This document shows, piece by piece, positions 1 through 7,177 of a stretch of DNA of 15,077 nt. Location: NCBI GenBank assembly GCA_035290965.1, contig DATDTD010000078.1:1-15077 (forward strand), read 5' to 3'. This stretch comes from JAGVNX01 sp035290965. GTDB lineage: Archaea; Iainarchaeota; Iainarchaeia; Iainarchaeales; GCA-2688035. The notes below the pieces were generated by a model, which made no database searches, had not been told where the DNA came from, and saw only the letters and a program-made list of their open reading frames with translations. Within the stretch, counting starts at the first letter, position 1; every line of letters starts with the position of its first letter. The position numbers and the translations under genes were made by a program.

Positions 1-8
1 AATTTTTT

Positions 9-335
9 TTATTTTTTTTGTTTTGCTATTGCCTGAAGCTCTTCTTCCAAATCTTCTGTGGAATACTGTGATTTGTATCCTTTGCTTATCAAAAATTGTT
101 CCATTTCCCAAAGCGTAAAGCCTGCTTTTTCCGCTGCCTTGCTTATTGTTATTCTGCCTGTTTTGTATTCTTCTGCGGCTTTTCTTTTTGCGTAATTGTC
201 ATATCCTTCTTCCAAAAGCAGCCTTATTGCCATTGACCTGTCCAGGTGTTCCTCTTTGCTTACTGTTTCGATTTTGCCGCGCATTTTGCTGTCAAGCCTT
301 ATTCCGACTGCCTGTGCGTTATTTCCTTCACTCAT
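9..335 (-). CDS. RHH-UPF0175 family antitoxin of a PIN toxin-antitoxin pair
   Basis: A 108-residue protein with two parts. Residues about 10-45 look like a ribbon-helix-helix DNA-binding domain (VGIRLDSKM, then DRSMAIRLLLEEGY). Residues about 55-100 match the UPF0175 pattern (YKTGRITISKAAEKAG, then a helix with WEMEQFL and YSTEDLEEEL). UPF0175 proteins are known partners of DUF3368-type PIN proteins, so this is probably the antitoxin and autorepressor of the gene just upstream. The ATG lies 7 nt after a strong GGAGGTGA site (343-350) and overlaps the end of the toxin gene by 8 bp, so translation is probably coupled. The order is toxin first, antitoxin second, whereas antitoxin-first is more common in such pairs. 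The assignment rests on visible motifs and the neighbour; the operator is inferred. Confidence 0.8.
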   Translation of the reverse strand: MSEGNNAQAVGIRLDSKMRGKIETVSKEEHLDRSMAIRLLLEEGYDNYAKRKAAEEYKTGRITISKAAEKAGFTLWEMEQFLISKGYKSQYSTEDLEEELQAIAKQKK

Positions 336-837
336 ATTTTTTCACCTCCAAAAGTACCCTGTCTATTATTTCCGAGCTGAACCATCCGATTTTTCTCAGC
401 TTTTTCAGTGCGTCACGTGTTTTTTCTTCATTAATGCTTTTTTTCCTGTAAAGCGCCAGAATTATTGCCGGAGTTCCTATGAGGCTGAGGTTCAAAACTT
501 CTTTTTTTCTCCTGACATTGTCATCGTCTGTCGCCAAAAAATCCGCTTTTTCCTCCCAGTACAATGCCAGTGCTTCGGCTTCTCCGCCAAAAATATTGAA
601 TTGGTTTGCTTTTTTGACAAAAGCCTTTTTTGCAATTTTTCCGACAGTTATAATTCCCTTGCGGATGATTTCTTCAATCAAAAATGCGTCCTCAAAGTTT
701 TTTTGCTTTCCGGCATTGACTGTTTCCTGCAGAACCAGTTCAGGAATCAAAACCTTTCCGAAATAACCGCGGCTGATTTCAAGCAAAGAAATTTTTGCAA
801 GGTGAATCAAAACCATTGCGTCCTTAACAACAAGCAT
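328..837 (-). CDS. PIN-domain (DUF3368-like) putative ribonuclease toxin
   Basis: A 169-residue PIN-fold protein, predicted to be a metal-dependent RNase acting in the cytoplasm. Acidic residues at the usual positions are D6 (VVKDAMVLIHLAK), E38 (LVLQETV), E86 (FGGEAEALAL) and D104-D106 (LATDDDNVRR). The GEAEA...DDxxxR spacing and a following GTPAIIL segment are typical of the DUF3368 group. The open frame extends to a GTG at 855, but the ATG at 837 is preferred: a TATA-like sequence (TTTTATATT on the minus strand, 861-869) lies 24-32 bp upstream, which fits a leaderless start. The extended form would also begin inside a perfect palindrome. The gene overlaps its antitoxin by 8 bp. It is similar in size to other PIN toxins and shows no sign of damage. 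Confidence 0.82.
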   Translation of the reverse strand: MLVVKDAMVLIHLAKISLLEISRGYFGKVLIPELVLQETVNAGKQKNFEDAFLIEEIIRKGIITVGKIAKKAFVKKANQFNIFGGEAEALALYWEEKADFLATDDDNVRRKKEVLNLSLIGTPAIILALYRKKSINEEKTRDALKKLRKIGWFSSEIIDRVLLEVKKYE

Positions 838-844
838 ATGTAAA

Positions 845-870
845 ACATTGTGCACAATGTAATATAAAAC
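845..870 (-). promoter_or_regulatory. Promoter and palindromic operator of the PIN/UPF0175 operon
   Basis: A perfect 16-bp palindrome, ACATTGTGCACAATGT, occupies 845-860. It sits between the TATA-like box (861-869) and the ATG at 837. Repressor bound there would block transcription initiation. RHH antitoxins commonly bind palindromes in their own promoters, so autorepression by the downstream antitoxin is the likely use. The palindrome and TATA box are seen directly; the binding is inferred. Confidence 0.6.
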
Positions 871-935
871 GCTATTGTTGCAAAGAACTGCGGATTGCGA
901 CAGGGTGCTTTGGAGAATTGTGCCGAGAGGCTTCT

Positions 936-989
936 TTTAAATACTTTTCTTTATTAAAATTCTTAATCGGTTTTGTTTCTCTTATAATC
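936..989 (+). promoter_or_regulatory. Candidate promoters of rpl44e
   Basis: Two TATA-like boxes precede rpl44e. TTTAAATA (936-943) matches the archaeal consensus well and would place the start of transcription near 966-970, giving a leader of about 50 nt. CTTATAATC (981-989) would place it near 1011, just before the TTG start. The sequence alone does not decide between them. Confidence 0.45.
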
Positions 990-1020
990 GATTTTTTTTG
1001 ATTAAAAAAAGGCGTTCCTA

Positions 1021-1308
1021 TTGAACATTCCAAAGGTAATAATGGATTACTGCAAAAAGTGCAATAAGCACACTGAGCACAAGCTCAAGCTTTTCAGGGC
1101 AGGCTCCCCGCGCACAATGGCAAAGGGAAACCGCTCCAATGAAAGAAAAAAGCGCGGTTATAAGGGAAAGCACCAGTTTACTGCAAAGGTAATAAAGCAG
1201 AACAAAAAAGCCTGTTTCTTAGCAGAATGCAGTGTCTGCTCGACAAAACACTATTTTGTCATTCCAAAAAGAATGAAGCGTGTTGAAATAGGAAAAACAG
1301 CGGCTTAA
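1021..1308 (+). CDS. rpl44e: Large ribosomal subunit protein eL44 (L44e)
   Basis: A 95-residue protein with the archaeal/eukaryotic L44e pattern: N-terminal NIPK, a zinc-binding pair C11xxC14 followed by NKHTEHK, a basic middle region (about 26-63), and a second pair C70xxC73 (CSVC). It is a component of the 50S subunit near the E site. The start is TTG, chosen because it gives the family's usual N-terminus (Met, short residue, IPK); no in-frame ATG lies upstream and the next one (1042) would remove this segment. In many archaea rpl44e is followed by rps27e. Here it is followed by an AbiE toxin-antitoxin pair, and its last 23 bp recur beyond that pair. The C-terminus IGKTAA may therefore be encoded by inserted rather than original DNA. 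Confidence 0.93.
   Translation: MNIPKVIMDYCKKCNKHTEHKLKLFRAGSPRTMAKGNRSNERKKRGYKGKHQFTAKVIKQNKKACFLAECSVCSTKHYFVIPKRMKRVEIGKTAA
1286..1308 (+). repeat. Left copy of the rpl44e tail repeat (putative attachment site)
   Basis: These 23 bp form the end of rpl44e and match 2976-2998 at 21 positions, in the same orientation. Both copies read IGKTAA-stop in the same frame. The two differences (AAA/AAG for Lys, ACA/ACT for Thr) are silent third-position changes. In gene-tail integration models the copy joined to the intact gene is the element-derived one. Confidence 0.75.
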
Positions 1309-1317
1309 ATTACAGAC

Positions 1318-1358
1318 TAATTTTTGCCCTCTGCAAAACAGAATCAAAAAGCAGAGGG
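1318..1358 (+). terminator. T-run and inverted repeat after rpl44e
   Basis: A T5 run (1321-1325) lies 13 nt after the stop codon and could terminate rpl44e transcription in the archaeal manner. It is followed by an 8-bp inverted repeat, CCCTCTGC (1327-1334) and GCAGAGGG (1351-1358), with a 16-nt loop and no trailing T-run. The hairpin may stabilise the mRNA end or belong to the islet. Its function is uncertain. Confidence 0.35.
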
Positions 1359-1387
1359 TAAGCGCTGTTGTCGCCCCTGCGATATGT

Positions 1388-1424
1388 TTATATTATAATT
1401 TAATGAAAAGTATTAAACTGTGAT
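1388..1424 (+). promoter_or_regulatory. Promoter region of the AbiE operon
   Basis: TTTATATTA (1388-1396) is a TATA-like box predicting transcription from about 1418. GTGAT (1420-1424) is a short ribosome-site match 4 nt before the ATG at 1429. A 6-bp inverted repeat, TTTAAT (1399-1404) and ATTAAA (1412-1417), lies between box and start and could be an AbiEi operator. The last point is inference. Confidence 0.45.
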
Positions 1425-1428
1425 ATAA

Positions 1429-2061
1429 ATGAAATACAGGATTTTAGTGCGGAGACTGCTGCTTTGGAATAACAGATATCTTTCTGATGCAGAATTAAAC
1501 GGGCTTTGTGGAAGGTTAAAGATTCCATACAAAAGCGCGATAATGTATTTGTTTACCAACAAGTATTTGGTGCGCATAGTACGGGGTTTTTTTTATATCC
1601 CGACTATTGAGGAGAGAAAGCTAAAAACTGGTTTGCCTAATAGATTGGAAGCTATTGCACGTGCAATGGAATATAAAAGAGTCAAAAACTGGTATTTTGG
1701 ATTGGAAACAGCAATAAAGCTTAATGCAATAACTCACGAGTATTTTACTATTGATTATGTTGTTTCTGACACGATTTTTAGGGCAAAGCCAATTGAAATA
1801 ATGGGCCGAAGAGTAAAGTTTGTAAAACTAAAAAAAGAGCTTTTTGGTTTTGGAACAAAAAGAACTGGTTCAATAATCTATTCTGATTTGGAAAAAACCA
1901 TTCTTGACCTGATTCACCTTAAAAAATACAGTGGAAAAAAAGACACTGCAATCAGGGACGATTTAATAGAATGGGCTGAAACAGCTTCAAGAAAAAAATT
2001 GAAAGAATATTCCTTGCATTATGGTTTGTCAGTAAGGAAAATGCTTGAGGCGTTAAAATGA
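1429..2061 (+). CDS. abiEi: AbiEi-like antitoxin / transcriptional regulator
   Basis: A 210-residue protein. Residues about 1-60 form a winged-helix-like domain ending in YLVRIVRGFFYIP, close to the 'rGvY' segment that marks AbiEi N-termini. The rest fits the AbiEi C-terminal region (GLETAIKLNAITHEYFTIDYVV, split here as a conserved stretch at about 91-112, and later SDLEKTILDLI). AbiEi proteins bind their own promoter and counteract the AbiEii nucleotidyltransferase as type IV antitoxins. The gene overlaps abiEii by 4 bp (ATGA), so expression is coupled. The start at 1429 is supported by a GTGAT site 4 nt upstream and a TATA-like box about 37 bp upstream. It lies inside the rpl44e-tail islet. 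Family membership is from pattern recognition; regulatory details are inferred. Confidence 0.78.
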   Translation: MKYRILVRRLLLWNNRYLSDAELNGLCGRLKIPYKSAIMYLFTNKYLVRIVRGFFYIPTIEERKLKTGLPNRLEAIARAMEYKRVKNWYFGLETAIKLNAITHEYFTIDYVVSDTIFRAKPIEIMGRRVKFVKLKKELFGFGTKRTGSIIYSDLEKTILDLIHLKKYSGKKDTAIRDDLIEWAETASRKKLKEYSLHYGLSVRKMLEALK

Positions 2062-2981
2062 TTCCTTCGGATTTTGTCAAAAAAATTTCAGAAGACAGCG
2101 GAATAAAAGATGCGAAGCGCATAGAAAAAGACCTTTATTTGCAGGGCCTGTTAATAGAACTTGCCAAGTCTGATTATTTTGTCGAAAATTTTGTTTTCAA
2201 AGGAGGCACTTGTTTAACCAAGGCATATTTTGGGTATTACAGATTCTCTGAAGATTTGGATTTCACTTGGATTAATCCAACGGTTTTTGAGAAGCAATCT
2301 GAAAAGCAAACAAGAAAAATGCTTTCAAAAGAGATTAACAAAATACTGGAATTGTTTGTAACAATATCAAAAGATTTGGAACTGGACTTTAAAGCTGAAA
2401 AATCAAACCAGCATTATGTTCAGCTTGGCGGGAGCAATAGGTTTGCAACATTCAAATTTTGGTACGAGCCAAGCGATCCGACAGAAAAAGAAACTTTCAT
2501 AAAAATCCAGTTAAATTTTGTGGAAAAAATAGTTCACAAGCCAAAAAAGCACAAACTCAATCCAATTTCTGCAATTCATAAGGAAGAACTTGAACTTGAA
2601 TATCCCGAATACGCGCATATGGCGCTTCAAAGCCCGGCCTTTTATTGTTATGATTTGAAGGAAATAGCTTCAGAAAAAATCCGTGCTTTGCTTACAAGAA
2701 GAGGCTTCAAAGCAAGGGACATAATTGATTTGTACCTGCTTTCAAAAAAAGGCATTGCAATAAAATCAGTCAAAACAATGGCTTTTGAAAAAACGCGGTT
2801 TATGCTCAAATACTTGAAGTATGCGGAAAACCTGAAAAACAAGCATTTTGATGAAAACTTCAGGTTTGTAGAAGAACAAAGCCTGGTAGTAAAACAGCTT
2901 GGAAAAGACTTTGAAAAATTTGCACAAAAAACACTCAAAGAACTCAATGAGCTCGCAGAAGAAATGAGAAAATTAAAATAG
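2058..2981 (+). CDS. abiEii: AbiEii-like nucleotidyltransferase toxin
   Basis: A 307-residue member of the AbiEii/nucleotidyltransferase family (pol-beta fold). Motif I is FKGGT with K48, G49, G50 and T51, followed by LTKAYFG. The metal-binding pair is in RFSEDLDF (D66 and D68). A later conserved block reads EIASEKIRALLTRR, then ARDIIDLYLL, matching the family's Glu/Lys and Asp positions. AbiEii toxins transfer nucleotides and block growth, in characterised cases by modifying tRNA acceptor ends; whether this one does so is unknown. The ATG overlaps the abiEi stop (ATGA). Its stop codon (TAG, 2979-2981) lies inside the right copy of the rpl44e tail repeat, so the islet ends at the coding end. 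All key motifs are intact, so the toxin is probably functional. Confidence 0.85.
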   Translation: MIPSDFVKKISEDSGIKDAKRIEKDLYLQGLLIELAKSDYFVENFVFKGGTCLTKAYFGYYRFSEDLDFTWINPTVFEKQSEKQTRKMLSKEINKILELFVTISKDLELDFKAEKSNQHYVQLGGSNRFATFKFWYEPSDPTEKETFIKIQLNFVEKIVHKPKKHKLNPISAIHKEELELEYPEYAHMALQSPAFYCYDLKEIASEKIRALLTRRGFKARDIIDLYLLSKKGIAIKSVKTMAFEKTRFMLKYLKYAENLKNKHFDENFRFVEEQSLVVKQLGKDFEKFAQKTLKELNELAEEMRKLK

Positions 2982-2998
2982 GAAAGACTGCGGCTTAA
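2976..2998 (+). repeat. Right copy of the rpl44e tail repeat (orphan gene tail)
   Basis: This copy reads IGKTAA-stop in frame, with silent differences from the real rpl44e end at 2986 and 2989. It is attached to no ribosomal gene. In the integration model it is the displaced original end of rpl44e. It overlaps the last codon positions of abiEii. Confidence 0.75.
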
Positions 2999-3044
2999 GA
3001 TTCGAAAAAGCACTTACTTATTGGGCAGCAAGACTATTGCTGTG

Positions 3045-6000
3045 TTAGCTTGTTTTCCAGCCAATTTCTTGTGCGGTTTTATTGCAGACTATAACTTTGT
3101 CCATGCTGTTCGATGCTTGCCCTTCTTTGCCATAATCTATCACAATTCCGCCGCCTGCGCACATTATGCAACCTTCTGTTTGCGGAAACTGGTTCGGATT
3201 TGGAACGCCATCTAAGGTACAGCATTGAAACATATGGCACCATGGAGGCGAAGTTTCAACTGGTTCCCCCTGAACATACGTGTCTGATGCGCCGAATAGA
3301 TGTAAAATTTCATGAATTAACGTTTGAGTTCCCTGATCTTCATTAATTCTACCAATTTTTAAAGATAAATAAACTGTATTCGGGCCAACAGCGTGGTTTA
3401 CAAAACCATGGCGGTCTTCAGTCTGAAAAACAGGGTTGGCTCCGTTTGGATCTATACTCAAAATAAGTCCTTGATCGTCAAAGTACACTACTGCCACAAT
3501 ATCATATTTGGAAGTGTCTATTCCTTGTTCATTTATTTTTTTTGAAAAGTAATCCTCAATAGTAAGCACATCGGACGGCATCTTTGGTGGCAAGTCTGTT
3601 AATTCAAACGGGCCCAATATTGTAATATCAAATTTAGGTATATTATTTATGCTGTATTTTTTTGCTTCTTTCTGCAAATAGTCGTTGATGTAAAAGAAAG
3701 AGTATGGCGCCTTTCCATTCCATGGCGTGAATGGTAATTGAATTTGTCCAGAAGGGGCGTTTCTAATATCAAGAAAATTGTAAGTGGTTATTATAGTGTC
3801 CCAAATGGCAGAACTGCAAAATTCTCTGTTTGTTGTCAAAGAATAGCCTGCCGCGCTATTATAGCAAAGAATAAGAGTTCCATAGTTTGTGCCTTTTGGA
3901 GCAAATTCAACTATTAAAAGTTTTATGTTTTGGTCTCCAATAAGCTGGGGTGTGTGCTGGCAATCTGCTCCAAAATGGCCGTCTGCAAAAAACACATCTC
4001 CCTTATGGCAAATGTCTTTGGTGTTCTCTTTACGGTCATCACAATCAGAGTCTTTTTGGCATACAGGAACAATGCATTGGAGAATAGCCGGATTGCAAAT
4101 TTCGCCAGCAGTACATACATCGTTGCCGCAGAGATTTGCCTGGCTGCCGCAGGCAACCGAACCATAGCTCGGGGCTTTTGCCTGGACTGTTTTTTCAAGT
4201 GCTTTTTCGTTCCAGAAATATTTTGTATCGTTGTTTTTGTTCACAACGCAGATTTTTTCCTGCTTTACCAAATCAAAAACCTGCTGGATTGAACTTGCCT
4301 GTTCGGCTATGTTGTTTTCCAGCGGGAGAGGCCCTGTTTGTTCCGTGTTTGTTTTTGCAGTTGCAAAAATGCTTCCCTGCGCGCAGGTTTGCAATGACAA
4401 ATATGCATTTGACGGCTTGTAGAAAATAGTGCTGTAAAACATTTTTCCCGCAGTGCTTGTTGCCTGTGCAACCTGGAAACTGTTTGCAAGAGAATCCCCG
4501 CAGTTCTGCTGTTTTGAATCGAAATTATAATACGGCAGATCATTTCCCCAGATATCCTTGCAGCCCTTGTCAGAGGCAAATGCCTGCCAGCTTGTTGCAT
4601 TGTCAATGCCAATCAAAAAATGTTCTGAATACTGCAGGAGATTGTATGATAATCCTGATTTTGCCTTTGTGCTGTCGAAAACCCCGAGAACAGGAACAGG
4701 CGCCCCATTGTAAAGATTCAGCGTAAAAGAATTTGTTGAGCTTGAAAGCTGCGAAAGTTCAAGCGCCAATCCCCTTGTGTTTCCCGAATTTAATAGTTCA
4801 AAATCAGTTATTGTGCTTGCCATTGCTGTTTTGCTTCCCGTATTGCTTTTAGTGAAATATCCGTCAGTAATCTGGATTTGCGTGGTTGTGTTGTCAAATC
4901 TTGTTCCGTAACCATTCCTTCCGTTTGTAGTTCCAATGTTTCCGTTTATCGGCAAAAAATAAAATGGGTTTTTTTCTGCAGGCTCTGAAATTTTTTCAAG
5001 CTTTATTGTAATTGCGGCATTCGGCTCTCCTATGTTTGTGAACAATCCTTTCATCGTGTTCGCGCTGCTTATTTCAACTGAAACCTGGTATTTTCCACTT
5101 GAAATTGTTTCAGGTGAAAATTTTATTTTGTCCTGCAAGAGATATTTGTTCAATGCTGTTGTGCCTGAATCAAACCAGCTCGGCGCCTGCAAAAACTCTT
5201 GGTCATTTGCAAAGTCCTGCAAAAAGCTTGAATTGAAAGAATCCCCTATAAGGTTTGCAGTGAAGCTGCTTATCTGCGGATTTGAATTGTCGGAAACATC
5301 ATGGAGCTTTTTCATCAGGGTAATCGTAAACTGCACTGGATCGCAGTAAATTGTTTCGCATGCGTTTTCAGGCAATTGGTTTTCTGCTTCTCCCCAGTTC
5401 CAGTAAAACCGCATTTTGGGCAAGGCAGCTTCTCCTGTTAATCCTTTTTCTCCGGAAACAGTTGTGCATTCCGCTGAAGTTTCCACAGGCTGGTTTTGGT
5501 CTGTTGGCGGATTGACGCCTGTTGTGCATTTTTGTGCAAGCGTTTTGTATTGAACCAAATAAGAGTAATCATAATTGTATTTGTCTGGATTTGTTTGGGG
5601 CAAAGTGCATTTTATTTCCACCTGGACATTTTCTTTTCCTGTTCTTGGATCGCATACAGTTGCCATTGTCCAGGAGTCATACAAAAATAATCCGTTCGGC
5701 TGCACGTGCGCTGTCTGCCCTTTTGTCCCTTCCAAAGCGCTGCAGAATGCATTGAGTGTTTTAATTGGAATTCCGCTTGCGTCCCAGAAATCCAGCAGTT
5801 CGCTTAAAGTCGGGGCAGTATCTGGCGGTACTACTGTTGCCTGGCAACTTGCAGTGTTCTGGTTCTGCACGCAGATATCAGTACAGGTAATTCCCTGCTG
5901 TAATTTCGGGCCGTTTTCAAGGTTTGTTGGATTGCAGGAAAAGCTGATTATTGTGCGCGTTGTCCTCAGGCTGTCGTTCAATGCAGTCCAGCTTGCATTA

Positions 6001-6203
6001 TCCGATTGTTTCAACTGTGCAAGTTCCGCAAAATGTTTCTGGTTTAACTGCCATGCGCATGCAGTTCCCGAAAAAGAGCCGTATTCCTGATTCAAGGTAT
6101 TGCAGATATCCCTGTTTGCCTGTGATTGCTGGGGAACAGTGCAGCCCGCGAGAATGAGTGCAGTGAAAATAATTGCAAAAACAAGAATTTTCCAGAAACG
6201 CAT
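3045..6203 (-). CDS. Large secreted lipoprotein with metzincin-type protease motif
   Basis: A 1052-residue protein whose overall family I do not recognise. The N-terminus has a basic start, a hydrophobic stretch (about 6-19) and a lipobox-like LAGC with C21, so it is probably exported and lipid-anchored. Residues about 25-680 are rich in Asn, Thr, Ser and Gln, with scattered Cys, as in surface proteins. A Cys-rich section (about 690-735; CGNDVCTAGEIC, CQKDSDCDD) follows. The C-terminal part carries HEILHLFGASD with H964, E965, H968 and D974, the HExxHxxGxxD zinc site of metzincins; M1034 in SNSMD could be the Met-turn. The predicted role is zinc-dependent proteolysis at the cell surface. The ATG at 6203 is about 26 bp from a TATA-like TTTTAAAC, so the transcript is probably leaderless. 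The enzyme class is likely; its substrate is unknown. Confidence 0.75.
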   Translation of the reverse strand: MRFWKILVFAIIFTALILAGCTVPQQSQANRDICNTLNQEYGSFSGTACAWQLNQKHFAELAQLKQSDNASWTALNDSLRTTRTIISFSCNPTNLENGPKLQQGITCTDICVQNQNTASCQATVVPPDTAPTLSELLDFWDASGIPIKTLNAFCSALEGTKGQTAHVQPNGLFLYDSWTMATVCDPRTGKENVQVEIKCTLPQTNPDKYNYDYSYLVQYKTLAQKCTTGVNPPTDQNQPVETSAECTTVSGEKGLTGEAALPKMRFYWNWGEAENQLPENACETIYCDPVQFTITLMKKLHDVSDNSNPQISSFTANLIGDSFNSSFLQDFANDQEFLQAPSWFDSGTTALNKYLLQDKIKFSPETISSGKYQVSVEISSANTMKGLFTNIGEPNAAITIKLEKISEPAEKNPFYFLPINGNIGTTNGRNGYGTRFDNTTTQIQITDGYFTKSNTGSKTAMASTITDFELLNSGNTRGLALELSQLSSSTNSFTLNLYNGAPVPVLGVFDSTKAKSGLSYNLLQYSEHFLIGIDNATSWQAFASDKGCKDIWGNDLPYYNFDSKQQNCGDSLANSFQVAQATSTAGKMFYSTIFYKPSNAYLSLQTCAQGSIFATAKTNTEQTGPLPLENNIAEQASSIQQVFDLVKQEKICVVNKNNDTKYFWNEKALEKTVQAKAPSYGSVACGSQANLCGNDVCTAGEICNPAILQCIVPVCQKDSDCDDRKENTKDICHKGDVFFADGHFGADCQHTPQLIGDQNIKLLIVEFAPKGTNYGTLILCYNSAAGYSLTTNREFCSSAIWDTIITTYNFLDIRNAPSGQIQLPFTPWNGKAPYSFFYINDYLQKEAKKYSINNIPKFDITILGPFELTDLPPKMPSDVLTIEDYFSKKINEQGIDTSKYDIVAVVYFDDQGLILSIDPNGANPVFQTEDRHGFVNHAVGPNTVYLSLKIGRINEDQGTQTLIHEILHLFGASDTYVQGEPVETSPPWCHMFQCCTLDGVPNPNQFPQTEGCIMCAGGGIVIDYGKEGQASNSMDKVIVCNKTAQEIGWKTS

Positions 6204-6225
6204 GTTATAGTTAGTTGCTTTTCAT

Positions 6226-6233
6226 GTTTAAAA
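6226..6233 (-). promoter_or_regulatory. TATA box of the metalloprotease gene
   Basis: TTTTAAAC on the minus strand is centred about 26 bp upstream of the ATG at 6203, which predicts a leaderless transcript. It lies in the 38-bp gap after the stop of the upstream hydrolase gene, so the two genes need not form one operon. Confidence 0.5.
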
Positions 6234-6241
6234 GAATTGTG

Positions 6242-7177
6242 TCAGGCTGATTTTTCCATTTCTTCAGCGAGCCTTGCCTCTGTTTCCTTGTCAGAAGCAG
6301 AGTGCCCTGCTGTTGTAAAAAACAGTTTGCTTCCCTTTAGCGCCTTGTGGAGTTTCAGAGCGCTTTTCGGAGAGCAGACCATGTCATATCTCCCATGAAC
6401 AATTGTAACAGGAATTCCTGAGAGCTTATGCGCATTTTTGAGAATGAAATTTTCTTGGAGAAAGCATTTTTTTGCGAGATAGCCTGATTCTATTTTTGCG
6501 CCTGCAAAAAAATTCCATTTTTTTGTTTTTGCAATGGCTTTTTTTTCGTTGAATTCAAGGCTCAGGAGAAACTGTTCGAAAGAGGCGTATGCAAATGCGA
6601 ATTTTTTCCTTGTTGCAGGATTTTTGCTCGCAATTTTTTTTGCGTAAAAAGCAAAAGGGTTTTTCCTCAGGCTTTTTGGAACAGGCTTCAGAAATCTTTC
6701 AACCTGCTCGGGAAACAGTTCTTTTGCCGGGCCTTCAAATGCATATCTCACATCTCCATCATACGAAAGAAAAATTCCGCGCAGCAGCATTCCCGAAACC
6801 ATTTCAGGATTTTTGATTGCAAAAACAAGTGCAAGCGTTGAACCCCAGCTTCCCCCGAAAACAAAAACCTTTTTCATTCCAAAATGCGCAAGCAGTTTTT
6901 TAATGTCCTCTGCAAGTGTCCAGGTATTGTTGTTTTTCATGCTTCCCAAAGGGGAACTTTTTCCCGCTCCGCGCTGGTCAAAGAGCAGGACATTGAATTT
7001 TTTCGGATTGAAAAACCTGCGGCTTGCCTTGTTTATTCCCGCGCCGGGGCCTCCATGCAGGTAAACAACAGGCTTTCCCTTCGGATTCCCGCAGAACTCG
7101 TAATAAAGCGAATGCCCGTCCCCTGTATCAAAAAAGCCTTTTTTGTAGGGCTTGTTTTTTGGATAAAACTTTGCCAT
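6242..7177 (-). CDS. pip: Prolyl iminopeptidase-like alpha/beta hydrolase
   Basis: A 311-residue protein matching peptidase family S33. HGGPG (41-45) forms the oxyanion region, FDQRGAGKS (66-74) is characteristic of prolyl iminopeptidases, GGSWGS holds the nucleophile S110, D265 is in VHGRYD, and H292 is in TAGHS, completing the triad. The length agrees with bacterial and archaeal enzymes of about 310 residues. The usual reaction is removal of N-terminal proline from peptides in the cytoplasm. The ATG at 7177 was chosen because the family N-terminus starts near here (YPKNKPYKKGFFDTGDGHSL). The frame stays open to 7249 and would add a hydrophobic leader of 24 residues, which would make it membrane-associated; this is judged less likely. 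It sits beside a predicted surface protease, which may suggest peptide scavenging. Confidence 0.87.
   Translation of the reverse strand: MAKFYPKNKPYKKGFFDTGDGHSLYYEFCGNPKGKPVVYLHGGPGAGINKASRRFFNPKKFNVLLFDQRGAGKSSPLGSMKNNNTWTLAEDIKKLLAHFGMKKVFVFGGSWGSTLALVFAIKNPEMVSGMLLRGIFLSYDGDVRYAFEGPAKELFPEQVERFLKPVPKSLRKNPFAFYAKKIASKNPATRKKFAFAYASFEQFLLSLEFNEKKAIAKTKKWNFFAGAKIESGYLAKKCFLQENFILKNAHKLSGIPVTIVHGRYDMVCSPKSALKLHKALKGSKLFFTTAGHSASDKETEARLAEEMEKSA

Larger units (their letters stand above)
1286..2998 (+). mobile_element. AbiE toxin-antitoxin islet inserted at the 3' end of rpl44e
   Basis: A repeat unit of about 1.69 kb bounded by imperfect direct repeats of the rpl44e tail. It contains only a short inverted repeat, a promoter and the abiEi/abiEii pair, with no integrase, transposase or terminal inverted repeat. 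The arrangement matches the outcome of site-specific integration into a gene's 3' end, where the element supplies a replacement tail. Silent differences between the two tails indicate that the incoming copy came from a diverged relative. The repeats are observed; mobility is inferred. Alternatives are decay of a larger integrated element, or homologous exchange. Confidence 0.6.

Noticed and set aside
196..843. Long plus-strand open frame opposite the PIN and antitoxin genes
   Set aside because: It is Phe/Cys/Ser-rich with no domain pattern, and both genes on the other strand are recognisable.
1327..1358. Riboswitch or attenuator in front of the AbiE operon
   Set aside because: The hairpin ends before the predicted transcription start of the operon, so it cannot act in its leader.
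3889..4429. Several overlapping open frames on both strands within the metalloprotease gene
   Set aside because: They are shadows of the 1052-residue reading frame, without ribosome sites or recognisable domains.
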